From Bactrocera neohumeralis (taxonomy: Eukaryota; Arthropoda; Insecta; Diptera; Tephritidae), in the NCBI RefSeq assembly GCF_024586455.1, contig NW_026089624.1, forward strand, positions 15,467,341-15,531,340: a stretch of 64,000 bases of DNA, in the 5' to 3' direction. This document shows, in pieces, positions 40,499 through 51,029 of the stretch. A model generated the notes under the pieces. The model had not been told where the DNA came from, did no database searches, and saw only the letters and a list, made by a program, of their open reading frames with translations. Every line of letters begins with the position of its first letter. Position 1 is the stretch's first letter. The position numbers and the translations under genes were made by a program.

Positions 40499-41904
40499 GA
40501 GACTCCGTCGCTGAGTACTATCATTCCTCCTGTGGATAAACATCTAGTTGCAATCCGCATTGATGCGAAGTTCTTCAACATATCGCTGATTTGCGCCAAT
40601 GCCCCGACGTAAGAGAGGGACGATGTGAGCAAAGATGCCTTCTATGAACGCTTGGAGCGCACTTATGAGAACAGATGGTACGATGAGGAGTTCCGTGTCG
40701 CAGCGGATAGAAAACAGACTGCCTACATCGCAACGTAACAATCTATCACAACACGTGCGGGATGGGATAGATACCGAGAGTTGGAAAGGAAAGCGAGACG
40801 CGTTTGTAGACAAAAGAAGAGAGAGGCCGAAATGCATGAGTATGAAGAGCTTGACAAACTGGCCGACAGTGGTATTACTTGAAAATTCTACGAGAAAATG
40901 CGGCGACTAACAGAAGGTTTCAAGACCGGATCTCCCCTCATAAAACCCCCAGAGGCGATCTAGTGACTGACGTCCAGAACATACTGAAATTATAGAGGGA
41001 ACACTTCTCGTACCTGCTGAATGGCAGTAAAAATATAACACCTGGAGAATTCGCACCCAATTCCCAGATCGATGACGATGGAGCAGAAGTTGAATTACCC
41101 GACCATGAAGAAGTCCGAATAGTAGTTACCCATCCGAAAAAAACAAAGCGGCGAGGGTCGACGAATTGCCGGGCGAGCTATTCAAACACGGTGGCGAAAC
41201 ACTGATAAGGAGCATGCATTAGCTTCTTTGCAGAATGTGCTCGGACGAAAGCCTGACCAACGATTGAAATTTAACTATGATCTGCCCAATCCAAAAAAGG
41301 TGAGACCCCACAGTCTGCGCCAACTACCGTTGGATAAGCCGCTATACCGCGATTCAATCGAGCTTAGTGAGTGAAAGATTAAAGCCCACCGTCAACAAAC
41401 TAATTAAACTTTATCAATGTGGCTTTAGGCCTGGAAAATCAACATCTGAGCAGATATTCACCATTTGCCAAATCTTGGAAAAGAACCGTGAAAAAAGAAT
41501 CGACACACACCACCCCTTCGTCGATTTCAAAGCTGCTTCGACAGCAAGAAAAGGAGCTGCCTTTATGCCGCGATATCTGAATTGTGTATCCCAGCAAAAC
41601 TAATACGGCTGTGTAAACTGACGTTGAGCAACAACGTCAATATCGGGAAATAATTCTTCGAGCCTTAAATTAGTCCGAGCTGCAGAGAAAGTACCCGCTC
41701 TATATGGTTGCACAGATGCTGACGCACGTCGATGATATTGATATCATTGGCCTTAACAATCGCGACGTTAGTTCTGCTTCCTCCAGAACGGATAAGGCAG
41801 CGAAGCAAATTGATCTGGAAGTGAACGAGAGCAAGACGAAATATCTTCTGTCGTTAAAAAACAGTCGTCTCACTAGCGACTAGGCACCCACGTCTGTGTT
41901 AACA
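40499..41904 (+). mobile_element. RTE-type LINE, decayed, split by an R1-type element (copy 9, first half)
   Basis: The plus-strand RTE sequence starts within the endonuclease (KHLVAIRIDAKFFNISLICA at about 40530-40600). It passes the linker (RQKKREAEMHEYEELDKLA-like, 40810-40870) and the RT segments KPTVNKLIKLYQCGFRPGKS (41367-41603) and HVDDIDIIGL (altered YADD, about 41725-41760), and stops near 41904 in the segment that normally reads ACATCACTGTTGACAG. It resumes at 44487. Many frameshifts. This copy is clearly older than copies 4, 6 and 7. Confidence 0.8.
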
Positions 41905-42309
41905 ACAACCGGAATGTTTAACGTAAGTACCTGCTGACGACAGCCTTAACTCACGGTAATCAAAAGTACAACGGATCAAATCAATGCCAGGCATTTTCAG
42001 TACCAATTGGCAGTGTGGAATGGACACACTAACCACCTTGGGAGGGTTCGAGATCGATCTAAAACCTCTGCCGTACTGTGGGTCCAGCACCCGGTTGCAA
42101 TGCAACTCCACATCGAACGGACAAAAAGTCAATTTTACCCGCATTTGGATATAAACCACAACCACCACGATACTCCCCGAGGGGCCAATCCGCATGAGCA
42201 GGTTGGAGTTACCTCTAAGGGCTCCTGCTCTCCGTGGTACCAGAATTAAGTCTTCGGTCAGACCTCATAGCCAAAACTACTACCAGTTGAGCTTCCATGG
42301 AGTGGGTGG

Positions 42310-43290
42310 TTGAGCATCATCTAATGGAGGGAGAGGTGCCTTCTGTGCTTGAGGTACCTGCACCTCCGACATGGGAAAGAACGCACCTAACAGAACCTCT
42401 GCACACTCTCTCCACGATGATAACAGAGAGTCACCGACGCGAAGAGAGGTGATATCCTGACTTCTACTTCCCCAGCAGATCCTATAGATCTGATCCCAGG
42501 GGTCGTTCCTATTTTTCCTAACAAAACTCCTCCACTCATTCTTCTTAATTTTGACTAGTATATCTTTTTATTCCCTATCTGCACAACTAAATTCCTACCT
42601 GGACCGTCGGGCGCATTGAAACTTTTGCCTCAATCGCCTGACAGTCCTCCTCTTCAAGGTTAGCTCACGCGTCCACCATTTAATTTTATTAACTCTACAA
42701 TACTCATATCTACCAAAAACCCTATCATTAACCCCCCAAACTACTTCATAGAGACGAGCAATTTGCTCGGCCACCCCCAACTCCTCAAAACCCTAAGCGA
42801 TATTTCCAATACCGCATCCCTAACCGAGAGTGCATATTGGTTCCAGTCAGTACCAGTGGTACGCCATCGCCGCAATGGACTCTAATAAAGCGGGAGGGGA
42901 TCTAGGGGTAACCATAATTTGAATCAAATTATGATGACTCAATCCCCACCCTCCCTTTACCAGCCACCTAACATTAAAGGCCCTCCTTGCTGCATCATTC
43001 ATACACGTCACGTCAATATCACTCACACCCCTAGGCCCATAAAAAGTATACCACTAACTGGGCTCATTCACAACGTGGAGGCCATTAGCCACCACCCATT
43101 CATTTAATGCTTCACTTCGACTGTGGCTCCGATATCCAGACAAATGCCGGGATACCTTACTGAACCCCATCGAAGGCAAGGCATTCGCATCCAAGCATAT
43201 CCATGTTTCCCAGGTAGGGCTCTAGAGACTTGCTAAATTTGCAGTACAAACTAGCCACAACTATTCTACCGAACACCCCCTAAATAGCTA
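42310..43290 (-). pseudogene. R1-type LINE endonuclease and linker remnant
   Basis: Minus-strand segments in more than one frame read CLDANALPSMGFSKV (43200-43150), HSRSEALNEWVVANGLHVVN (active-site region), YTFYGPRGVSDIDVTCMNDA (Asp/Asn motif, about 43000), GWGLSHHNLIQIMV (the SDHNLI position), then WWTRELTLKRRTVRRLRQKF (42595-42780) and ILVKIKKNEWRSFVRKN (about 42510). These follow the R1-clade endonuclease and its Arg-rich linker. Stops interrupt it. The catalytic His of SDHN is kept as SHHN with the first Asp changed. Confidence 0.7.
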
Positions 43291-44422
43291 CACATACACC
43301 CAGCTATTAAGAATCCCACCCATCAGTGTCTGGCGAGGGCGCTCAACAATGCCACAATAGATAGGGCAGACAGCTGATATCATAAGATACCCATCTGGTC
43401 TACCCTTAAACTCACAGTTGCGGCAATGTGCATTGACGCAACCGGCAGCTCTGTGGCCTTCCTCACCGCACCTCCGACAAATATCTGGTCTACCCCTACA
43501 ATCAGCCGCCCTATGATCAAAATCCATACACCGGAAGCAGCCAGCGACGGGGCTATCCGGTCGCACCCGGACGGAAAACAACTTGATGTAGCACCTACCT
43601 GCTCCAAGAGGGCGGAAATCAACTTGTCCGTACCCTTAAACACGACATTGGTCCTACCATCAGCGGCCACCGTCCAGGGGTAACTGACGATCTTTACGTC
43701 AGACTTCTGGGACGCCGGGCTTAAGTCCCGGAGGTTCAACCGAAGTAGCTCCTTCCTGAATTCCTCATGCGGGATCTCCGTGTGACCCCCTGGACCACAA
43801 CACGATGACCCAACTTCCGGGTGACAGTGACGTCCAACCCCACCTCCTCAAATTTTTAGTTCTTCACCACTCTTTCCCTCTTCAAAGCAGAAGGAGTGCA
43901 AAGAACCGCCCCACCTCCCTTGATTGGCCGGACACCATGGACTCTCACTCCAAGTGAGGGACACACGTCCTCAATCACCTTCTTTATTACTTCCTTAGAG
44001 GAAGTTGCAGGCCACTTGCTTGCAACTACAACCGCCCAGGTCTCTACAGGCTTCGGCGTCACCGGTGTAATTGCCTCCAGCACCTGTGCTGCAGGCGCAG
44101 GCATCGGTGCCGACGGAGCCTGCACAGACCTGCTCGGCGACGAAAAGTGCCCCCCACAACTTCCTTTAAGGGCATCAACCTGGCCACGAAGATGGCCATT
44201 CTCGGTTATAACCGTCATTAGGAGTTCCTCATACTTTGAGGCAAACTCCAGCAGCCCCTTCGCAACCACCTTTTCGAAGTGTTTGGCTCCAAAAACCAAC
44301 TCACTCAATTCCCCATTCAATCTTTTTGCAGCCACAACATGGCTGGCCTGAATGCCCGTAGCACAATACAACCACAAATAAGCGTACTTACATGTAATTC
44401 CCAGCACGAAATTAAATCTCAA
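43288..44422 (-). pseudogene. R1-type LINE ORF1 (gag-like) remnant
   Basis: Two pieces. 43856-44422 starts MRFNFVLGITCKYAYLW and continues with SHVVAAKRLNGELSELVFGA, a Pro/Ala-rich stretch and KKVIEDVCPSLGVRVHGVRP. 43288-43739, in two frames, contains the RNA-binding zinc knuckles CFRCMDFDHRAADC, CRRCGEEGHRAAGC and CRNCEFKG, the three-knuckle arrangement of R1-clade gag-like proteins. The region is GC-rich compared with the rest of the window. A 151-codon open frame on the opposite strand (43896-44351) is a shadow. Confidence 0.75.
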
Positions 44423-44486
44423 TAAATTCCTATTTTTTCAAATATTTTTCCAAGCTATGCGACAATGAATCACAACTATAAAATGA

Positions 44487-45096
44487 CAGTCATATCTTGG
44501 AGGTCGTAGATAAAATCGCCTATCTTGGAACCAGCATCAACACCAACAACAATGTCAGCCTCGAAATCCAACGTAGAATATATCTTGCCAACAAGTGCTT
44601 CTTCACACCAAGTGTGCATGAGAAGTAAAGACCTCTCTCGACGAACAAAAACCAAACTCTATAAGTCACTCATTATTCCCGTCCTGCTATATAGTGTAGA
44701 AGCATGGATGATGACAACATCTGATGAGACGACGTTACGAGTTTTCAAGAGAAAGGTTCTGGGAAAGTTTTTTGGTCCTTTGCGCGTTGGCCACGGCGAA
44801 TAACGCGTTCGATAGAACGATGAGCTGTGTGAGATATACGACGACATTGACATTGTTCAGCGAATTAAGAGACATCGGCTAAGCTGGCTAGGTCATGTCA
44901 TCCGACGAAAATACTCCCAGGGGAAGCAGCGGAAGAGGAAGACCTCCGCTCCGTTGGATAGACCAGGTGGAGAGAACCTGGCTTCGCTTGGAATCTATAA
45001 TTGGCCACCTTGCGAAAAGAAGAAACGACTGACGCGCTGTTGTTAACTCGGTTATAACCGCGTAAGCGGTTTCTACCTCAATAAAGGAGAAAGAAG
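44487..45096 (+). mobile_element. RTE-type LINE (copy 9, second half)
   Basis: The RTE sequence resumes after the R1-type element: GTCGTAGATAAAATCGCC, then VCMRSKDLSRRTKTKLYKSL and VLLYSVEAWMMTTSDETTLR (44525-44803). It continues through YDDIDIVQRIKRHRLSWLG to the 3' end GCGTAAGCGGTTTCTACCTC and AAGGAGAAAGAAGAAACC. Frameshifts and small deletions are numerous. Confidence 0.8.
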
Positions 45097-45586
45097 AAAC
45101 CACAGATTTATACGCGAAAAAACTTTTTCGAACGGAGCTAACTATATTTTCAAATTGCCCCGTGTCATCAGCAAATGTCGAACGAGGTTCCTCCGCGCAT
45201 GCAAGCATCTCAACTGAAAAACAAAAATCTTTTGAATTTGACAATTTGAAACATCATTTAATAATTTATTGAAATCCTAATAACCTTCAAGAACAACAAT
45301 AAATTTAAGTATAGATTGTAAAATAAAATGTACATGTGATTTATTTATAGATTTAAGTAAAAAAGAATATATGTAAACTCCGTTAAATTACACATTTGAA
45401 GATTGTATTTTTTTTTTTGTATTTATTTGTATATTTGAATGCATATTTAGGGTTTGTTTTGTCCAATTATAAGCGCTTGCTTCAATTTTTTTCGTGCATA
45501 TATGTAAATATCTGCTCTGCTCATCATGTTAGTGTCAAATAAATATTAAGTGGATAGTTTACAATTAATTGACGTTTATATTTCAG
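45097..45586. other. AT-rich spacer
   Basis: The first 140 bp are open on the plus strand (TDLYAKKLFRTELTIFS..., SSANVERGSSAHASIS) without a family I recognise. The rest is AT-rich with no feature. Confidence 0.35.
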
Positions 45587-46910
45587 TCCATTTCAGCTGA
45601 GATGCAGTTTTATTCGAATGAGAATCCACAGTGCTACAACTCCAAAAACGAAGATTCCGAAATTTCTGGTGAGGCGGTTGGTGGACTTAACTCAACTTAT
45701 TTCGTAAGCATTTAATGCAAAATTATAATGAGTTTCATTGTATTCATTTCCAGTTTAGGTTGAGTGTGCAGTTAATGAAAATAATGGACGCATTTTTATA
45801 CCCTGAACAGAGTATATTAATTTGTAACACCCAGAAGGAAGCCTCGGAGACCCTATAAAGTATATACTTATATAAGTAATGATCAGTATGTTGAGCTGAG
45901 TCGATTTAGACATGTCCGTCTGTCCGTCTATATATTCGTTTTTTTCGTCAAGGCAAAAGGTGGTCATATCGAGCAAAAGTGAATTGGTCCTGAATTTATG
46001 ATTATTTTCACACATTTTGTACTTTAAAATAAATAAAAATAATTTTCCAAACCGAATCTATGGCTTTTTGTATTGGGCATTTCGAGTGCCGGACCCTGTA
46101 AGTGAAATTACATACGTTTAAACTGCTCAATGTTAACATGCAGCATCTGATTATTTACAGATTCATTTCGTACTATAGGATAAATAAAGAAGCATTTCAG
46201 AATATTATTAGCGACACAAGGCCATTAATAAAGCCAACGACCATAGCCGTTGAGCTAAAATTAACACCGTGACGAAAATTTTTGAATCAAACGTTCAGAG
46301 CTTTGGAACGGGCACAATGTCGTACTTGGATAAAGTTCCGAAAGTCTCAAAATGAATATAACCAGTCTAAATAACATTTTTATAACAAATTTGGGATTCC
46401 TGGGGTAATTGGTTGCGTCGACGGAACGCAAAAACCCTCGTGATAATGACCATTTGTACTTAAATAGAAAAGGCTGTTTGAGCATCAATGCAATGATAGT
46501 AAGTTAAATAATGACCAGTGCATACATATGTACATATATAGTATACAACTAATGTTGGGATGTTTACAGGTATGCGACTATAAAATGGTTATAAATTCTG
46601 TAGATGCGGGGTCAAGTCATGATTCTTTCATTTTTAGTTTATCCGGTGATCACAACTCGTGGTTATTGGGAGACTCTGGCTATGCTTTAGAACCATAAAA
46701 GCTCACACCATATCGCAATCTAGATGTTGGAACATCGGAGCATAAATTCAATTTGGTATTTGGTTTGGTAATATTATTAAAAGAGTGATTGGGGTACTTA
46801 AAAGTCGTTTCAAGTATTTACTAACTATTTTGCTTTATACTCCTCGGAAAGTTGTTACCTTTCTTAATGTATACTGTGCTCCACACAATAGCCGCCTTCA
46901 GGGGTCAGTA
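45587..46910 (+). pseudogene. PIF/Harbinger transposase gene with introns, inactive
   Basis: Exon-like pieces: 45587-45703 (39 open codons between an AG acceptor and a GTAAG donor), a 50-bp intron, an open piece from 45754 cut by a repeat at about 45797, a piece ending at a GTAAGT donor at 46098, a 63-bp intron, then the main exon from 46161. The main part reads YYRINKEAFQNIISDTRPL, KFGIPGVIGCVDGT (first catalytic Asp, about 46390-46430), VINSVDAGSSHDSFIFSLS, WLLGDSGYALEP (second Asp, about 46660), LTPYRNLDVGTSEHKFN and KRVIGVLKSRFKYL (about 46780). The last is the (E)RxIGxLKxRF motif with the catalytic Glu changed to Lys. Stops and frameshifts occur in between. The motif order is diagnostic of Harbinger-type DDE transposases; that the upstream exon belongs to the same gene is inference. 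Confidence 0.75.
45797..46030. repeat. Dispersed dipteran-type repeat, unassigned
   Basis: TATACCCTGAACAGAGTATA, TTTGTAACACCCAGAAGGAA, TCGGAGACCCTATAAAGTAT, AATGATCAGTATGTTGAGCT, ACATGTCCGTCTGTCCGTC: a motif series I recall from many Drosophila loci. It sits inside the Harbinger gene. I cannot place it in a named family. Confidence 0.45.
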
Positions 46911-46919
46911 GGGTAATCC

Positions 46920-47334
46920 AGCCTGTTTTTGTGAAATTTTTTTTCATAGAAATTTTTATTCTACAATAGAAATTTTTTTAAATATCCTTTTTTCACATGT
47001 CATGAGGTATATCGCGGAGTGTATAAACAAATTTATTCGGAATTTTTTGATAACATCTGTCGGAGAAATGGCTGGGTGAATGACATGCGTTTTTTCATTG
47101 GCGGACACGATTTCTCATGTTTGGATCATCTGAAACACAAAAACCCAATTATCGTCCCTACTAGAATAATGAAAAAATGTTGATAACTAAACAAGTAATT
47201 AACGTTTTTTTTTTAATTTTTCCCTATGTTTTTTTACATAAATTTTGTCATAACATTGTCAATAAAGTATAAAAAATTATGAATCTGGTAGGGAGATAGC
47301 CAGGCGTTATGTGAAAAGAAATTAAGCAAATCGG
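46920..47334. repeat. AT-rich dispersed repeat, unassigned
   Basis: Partner of 36690-37130 (see there). The end at 47281-47370 carries GAATCTGGTAGGGAGATAGCC and ATCGGTTGAGCAGTTCGACC. No coding sequence. Confidence 0.35.
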
Positions 47335-47896
47335 TTGAGCAGTTCGACCGGAATCATGTCCGCCAGTTTAAATGGTGTTTTGAGAAAAACGCTTTTAAAG
47401 TTTGAGGTGTGCACTCCGAGCGCTAAACACGCAGTCAGCTTCTACTTAGAAGACAGAAACAGTGTAACCTTGATAGAAAAATTGCGTGTATACTTATCTC
47501 TTTCTGGAAAAATAAATAAATTTGTTTTTGATAATGAATTTAATAATACGAATGTTAAGCAATTCTGCAAAGAACAAGAAATTCAAAACACATTTCACTA
47601 AGCCTAACAGTCACACAGGTAACTCAGATGAAGAACGTCTCAATAATACAATTACAGAAAAGATCAGAACACAAAATTTAGAAGAAAAACTCCCTATCAA
47701 GGAACAAATGTCGAAGGTAATTCAATTACATAACCACACTTTTCACTCCACTATCAAAGATACTCCCCATAATGTCCATTATAATAATGCGAATAAAGAC
47801 TTAATAAAACAGCGAATTAAATTACGGAAGGAAACAAGGAACAATAAACTTACACACTTACTTAAACAACAATGTACGACACAAAGAACAACCTAA
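47335..47896 (+). pseudogene. Ty3/gypsy-type integrase fragment
   Basis: Two overlapping frames (47335-47601 and 47522-47896) joined by a frameshift. The first has KFVFDNEFNNTNVKQFCKEQ (second catalytic Asp of the DDE integrase, as FDNEFN). The second has TKPNSHTGNSDEERLNNTIT (the SHTGNSD.ER motif with the catalytic Glu region) and HNHTFHSTIKDTPHNVHY. That pattern is typical of gypsy-type retroelement integrases. The first catalytic Asp and zinc-binding domain are not visible, and RT is absent. The downstream LTR ends at 50.2-50.8 kb might belong to the same or a related element. Confidence 0.75.
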
Positions 47897-48245
47897 GTTT
47901 AGGAACCTCAAATTAGATAACATTCACGAGACGAACATTAAAAGACCACATAAATGTGCAGACTCTTCTACTAATTATTTTACTGATAATAAATAACACC
48001 AACATGACTGAATTCACTTGACATCTTTATCTATATTACAATGTTATTTACACCATAAGCGTATAAGCGTTAGGTTCATTACAACTATTGCAAATGTATA
48101 AAAAAAAACAAAAACCAGAACCTTATATTAAATTACATTCACTTTATTTGCTTATATTATAAGCATTACACTTATTACAACTACTGTTAATTACATTTAT
48201 AACCTAAAAAAAACAAAACATTGAAATTTTAAATTTGAAATATAA
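47897..48245. other. AT-rich spacer, possibly retroelement 3' region
   Basis: Directly after the integrase fragment with TTACATT/ATTATAAGC-type near-repeats (48040-48070 and 48150-48180). No gene supported. Confidence 0.35.
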
Positions 48246-48255
48246 ATACATACTA

Positions 48256-48390
48256 GAGGACCCGTTCACGCTTCACTGTGGCTGAAAATACTACAACTAC
48301 CATCTATGTATATGATTTCTATTAGTTGGATTATAACTATTAGTTAAGGAGATTTTGAATTTTTGTGAAGCAGCTTGTGTTAGTTTACAA
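48256..48390 (+). repeat. Retroposon-like repeat, 5' portion
   Basis: TACTAGAGGACCCGTTCACGCTTCACTGTGG resembles the start of short retroposon-like repeats I recall from insects (CTAG.GGACCC...). The matching tail, AAATCGGTTCAGCTGTTCTTGAGTTATAAACGG, lies at 49040-49083. A mariner remnant lies between. Classification is not secure. Confidence 0.3.
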
Positions 48391-48407
48391 AAAATGGATC
48401 ATAATAC

Positions 48408-48790
48408 ATTTCGTGTGTCAATGAAGCATTGCTGTTTTTGTGAAAATACTGTTGTATTTTGGCTCATGGAAATCCACCGATGAAAAGATATTTGCTAAGC
48501 TTAAAGAGGCGAAAGCTCTGGGCAAAGTGTGTGCCTCGCAAGTTCATAATCCAACAAACACAACGAATAACTGATTCTGAGAAGTGTTTGAGTGCTCTTT
48601 AATCGAAATAAAACCGAATTTTTGCGTCGGTGTTTGACAATAGAAACATAGCTGCATCATTTCCCACTGAAGTCTAATCGACAGTTATTCTAGTGGACTG
48701 CACGTGATGAACCGGTTCTCAGGCGTGGAAAGACGAAAAAGTCCGCTGGAAAGGTTATGACATCAGTTTTACTGAGCCAGTTATAATCTA
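48408..48790 (+). pseudogene. Mariner transposase remnant
   Basis: Starts MDHNTFRVSMKHCCF at about 48408, then after a deletion LWAKCVPRKFIIQQTQRI (about 48520-48570), SEKCLSAL, KTEFLRRCLT (48615-48640), SNRQLF and GVERRKSPLERL, with the alternative frame giving GKTKKSAGKVM (48730-48760). These correspond to the (K)LxAKWVPR, (K)xEFLRR(F/Y)VTMDE, SNRQS.EW and GKT..SAGKVMAS(V/I)FWD segments of mariner transposases. The linker and several catalytic segments are missing or shifted. Inactive. Confidence 0.6.
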
Positions 48791-48999
48791 TTTCACTGCG
48801 TATTTGGTTGCAGCTCTTTTCTACTATTCCAAATACTTATCAATTGTATTATTTTTGAGGAAGAATCTGTTTAAAATTGTACGCATATATGCAAATGATT
48901 CCTAAAAACATGAATTTTGAACAAATGTTTATGATTTGAAATATAAATTTTGTATTTATGAGTTTTATTAAATTTTGGTATAAAGAGGTAAAAGGTATC

Positions 49000-49130
49000 C
49001 TATGTCCTTACGCCGGTTCTAGGCTACCTCTCCACCAATTTTCAACCAAATCGGTTCAGCTGTTCTTGAGTTATAAACGGTGTAACTAACACAACTTTCT
49101 TTTATTTAATATATAATAAAACAGGAAAAT
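49000..49130. repeat. Retroposon-like repeat, 3' tail
   Basis: CTACCTCTCCACCAATTTTCAACCAAATCGGTTCAGCTGTTCTTGAG, ending TTATTTAATATATAATA. A similar tail with AAAATCGGTTCAGTAGTTTAGGAGTTCATCG and TTTTTATATATTAAGATGAA lies at 50085-50215. Such tails end many insect SINE/LINE-like repeats. Confidence 0.35.
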
Positions 49131-50084
49131 AGTGTTTTACAGTTCATACTTACATAGGTTATGCTTAGGCACTGAAAATGGGAGGCTTAAGCAATGCTTA
49201 AAACACAGCGACATCTTTCGTAGCGTAGGACAAGTGTCCGTTCGTTTGCACTCAATAACAGCTTATACTTTTCCTTAAGTTCCCATAGGTGCTCCGACTC
49301 GCTAGTGATGAAATTTGGGGTTCTTTTGTTGTTTTCATCAATTTTTGATATAATTTTCCTCGCAAATTTATGTATTGCCTGTTATAATTTAAATATTTCA
49401 AACATATTTTTATGAATGACATTTGTAAAACATATGTTGCCCATAACTTTGCCATATATCATAATAAAATTTTATAAAAATTAAGCATTGACTGTGAAAC
49501 GCAAACGACTTACTCAGTTTGCAAACAATACTTAGCTAAGATTTTATTTAGGCACAACTTAAGTATGGACTGTGAAAAATGGGCAAAATTCTATACCTAA
49601 ATGCAACTAAATGAAATTTTTTTGCATTTAGATATACATGCAGAAATCAACTCTGCGATTTCCTAAATTCCTCTGAAATCTCCCAAATTCGAGGAAGATT
49701 TACTGGAAAAGAGTGGCCGCATTGCTTATTTGTCTGACCATACATATGTACATACATAACTTTATTTATTTCACGGATTGTATGTGATTTTTTCTTAAAT
49801 TTAGAATATTGGAAGTCATAGATTCGTATAACTTTACCACAAATAATATAAACTTCAAACAACGCATTTTCATTTAATGTTTTTTAGCAAGTGGCAGCTT
49901 TCGTTATGACAGCCTAAATCCATGAAAATTTAGAAAGAAATGTAGCGCCATCTACTGTAACATACCGCACTTACTCAATACCGCTGTTAGCGCCACCAAC
50001 TGGTGGATAGCTCTTTGCTAATAATAAACAAATAATTTGCAATAAATAAATAATGCGACTATAAGGAGAGTTATAAACTATCCT
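49131..50084. other. AT-rich spacer, no gene seen
   Basis: Two minus-strand open frames (49252-49455, 49647-49862) have no family resemblance. GCGCCATCTACTGTAACATACC and GCGCCACCAACTGGTGG (49947-50007) form a short GC-rich patch of unknown origin. Confidence 0.4.
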
Positions 50085-50215
50085 ATCTTTCAAGTTGGAC
50101 CAAACTGCCCACAGTGTTAAAAATTTCATTAAAATCGGTTCAGTAGTTTAGGAGTTCATCGAAAACAAACAACGTGACACGTGATTTTTATATATTAAGA
50201 TGAATACTTCCTAAT
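50085..50215. repeat. Retroposon-like repeat, 3' tail (second)
   Basis: See 49000-49130. This copy ends CGTGATTTTTATATATTAAGATG. Confidence 0.35.
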
Positions 50216-50255
50216 ATTGAATTACATACCATTTTAATGACATATATAATTATTA

Positions 50256-50309
50256 CGAGAACCAGGAGAATCTCGAAGCTAAGAGGGGAGGAGTAAAGTT
50301 CCGCACCCT
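50256..50309 (+). other. Polypurine tract and LTR start, first copy
   Basis: CGAGAACCAGGAGAATCTCG, then AAGAGGGGAGGAGT followed by AAAGTTCCGCACCC. The purine-rich tract followed by a (T)GTTCCG start looks like a retroelement polypurine tract / LTR junction. It repeats at 50487-50540 with about 80 percent identity by eye. Confidence 0.45.
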
Positions 50310-50486
50310 AATATTATATCATATACATATATAAGAATATTTTATGTTATTAAATTACTTACCATAAGTGTCATATTATAGCTATGGTCATTACTTATAT
50401 ATAAAACAAAAAAAAAAAAAAACAAATGTAAATAAAAAATAATATTTTTGATACTGATACAATTTAAATTAAACGTTAAGCTATTA

Positions 50487-50760
50487 CGGGATCCAGGAGA
50501 ATCTCGAATCTAAAAGGGGAGGAGTTATGTTCCGTACCCAAATATAAATATTGTTAACACACTATAATAATAAACATACTTTAATCCCACATTCCAAAAC
50601 TTCCCACATTCCTATACACATTACGCATAGCCTAATTTCCATATCTACACTTTTCCCAGGCACTCACTTCCCACAATCCCCATAGCATTTTTTGAAGTTA
50701 CCGACTTACTATGTTTCTTTCATTCATATTCAGTCTTAAGATTGCATCAGAATAAAAATT
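50487..50760 (+). mobile_element. Polypurine tract plus LTR (second copy)
   Basis: CGGGATCCAGGAGAATCTCG, AAAAGGGGAGGAGT, then TATGTTCCGTACCC begins an LTR-like segment. Later motifs: CATTCCAAAACTTCCCACATTCC, TTTTCCCAGGCACTCACTTCCCACAAT, CAGTCTTAAGATTGC. The same series, diverged, is found on the minus strand at 3135-3365. No second LTR of this element is visible, so it is one end only. Confidence 0.5.
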
Positions 50761-51029
50761 ATAACGAGGAGAATTTGATCTATTTGGTATAGTTTTTTAC
50801 ATAAAAACTCGGAGAATACACAGCAATTGGTTTTTTTTTTGCCAAACAAACGGTGTTTGAAAAAGTAGATAAGCTCAAAAAGATTAACCAAAAGTTAACT
50901 TTTTAGAGCCATACGTGGACGCTCAAACTCGGCCAATTTAGCCGAAGGTTTAACTTTCCCGTGTTAACTTTTGCGCGATTCTACTGTATTTAGTTTGAAA
51001 TAAATATCCCTTTGGACTCAAATCATTTC

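Larger units (their letters stand above)
41905..44480 (-). mobile_element. R1-type LINE with internal deletion, nested in RTE copy 9
   Basis: Minus-strand element with ORF1 (43288-44422), endonuclease and linker (42310-43290) and the 3' untranslated region (41905-42298), but no reverse transcriptase domain: the linker joins directly to the last codons (..MEA stop) and the 3' region. About 2 kb or more is therefore deleted. RTE sequence continues on both sides (41904 and 44487), showing insertion into an RTE copy. Without its own reverse transcriptase it is non-autonomous. Confidence 0.8.

Noticed and set aside
43896..44351. 151-codon plus-strand frame rich in Ser/Thr/Ala
   Set aside because: It is the complement of the R1-type ORF1, which has recognisable zinc knuckles downstream on the minus strand.
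41905..44480. R1-type element as a true R1 inserted in 28S rDNA
   Set aside because: Flanks are RTE sequence, not rDNA, and no rRNA sequence occurs in the window. It is R1-type by protein and 3' region only.
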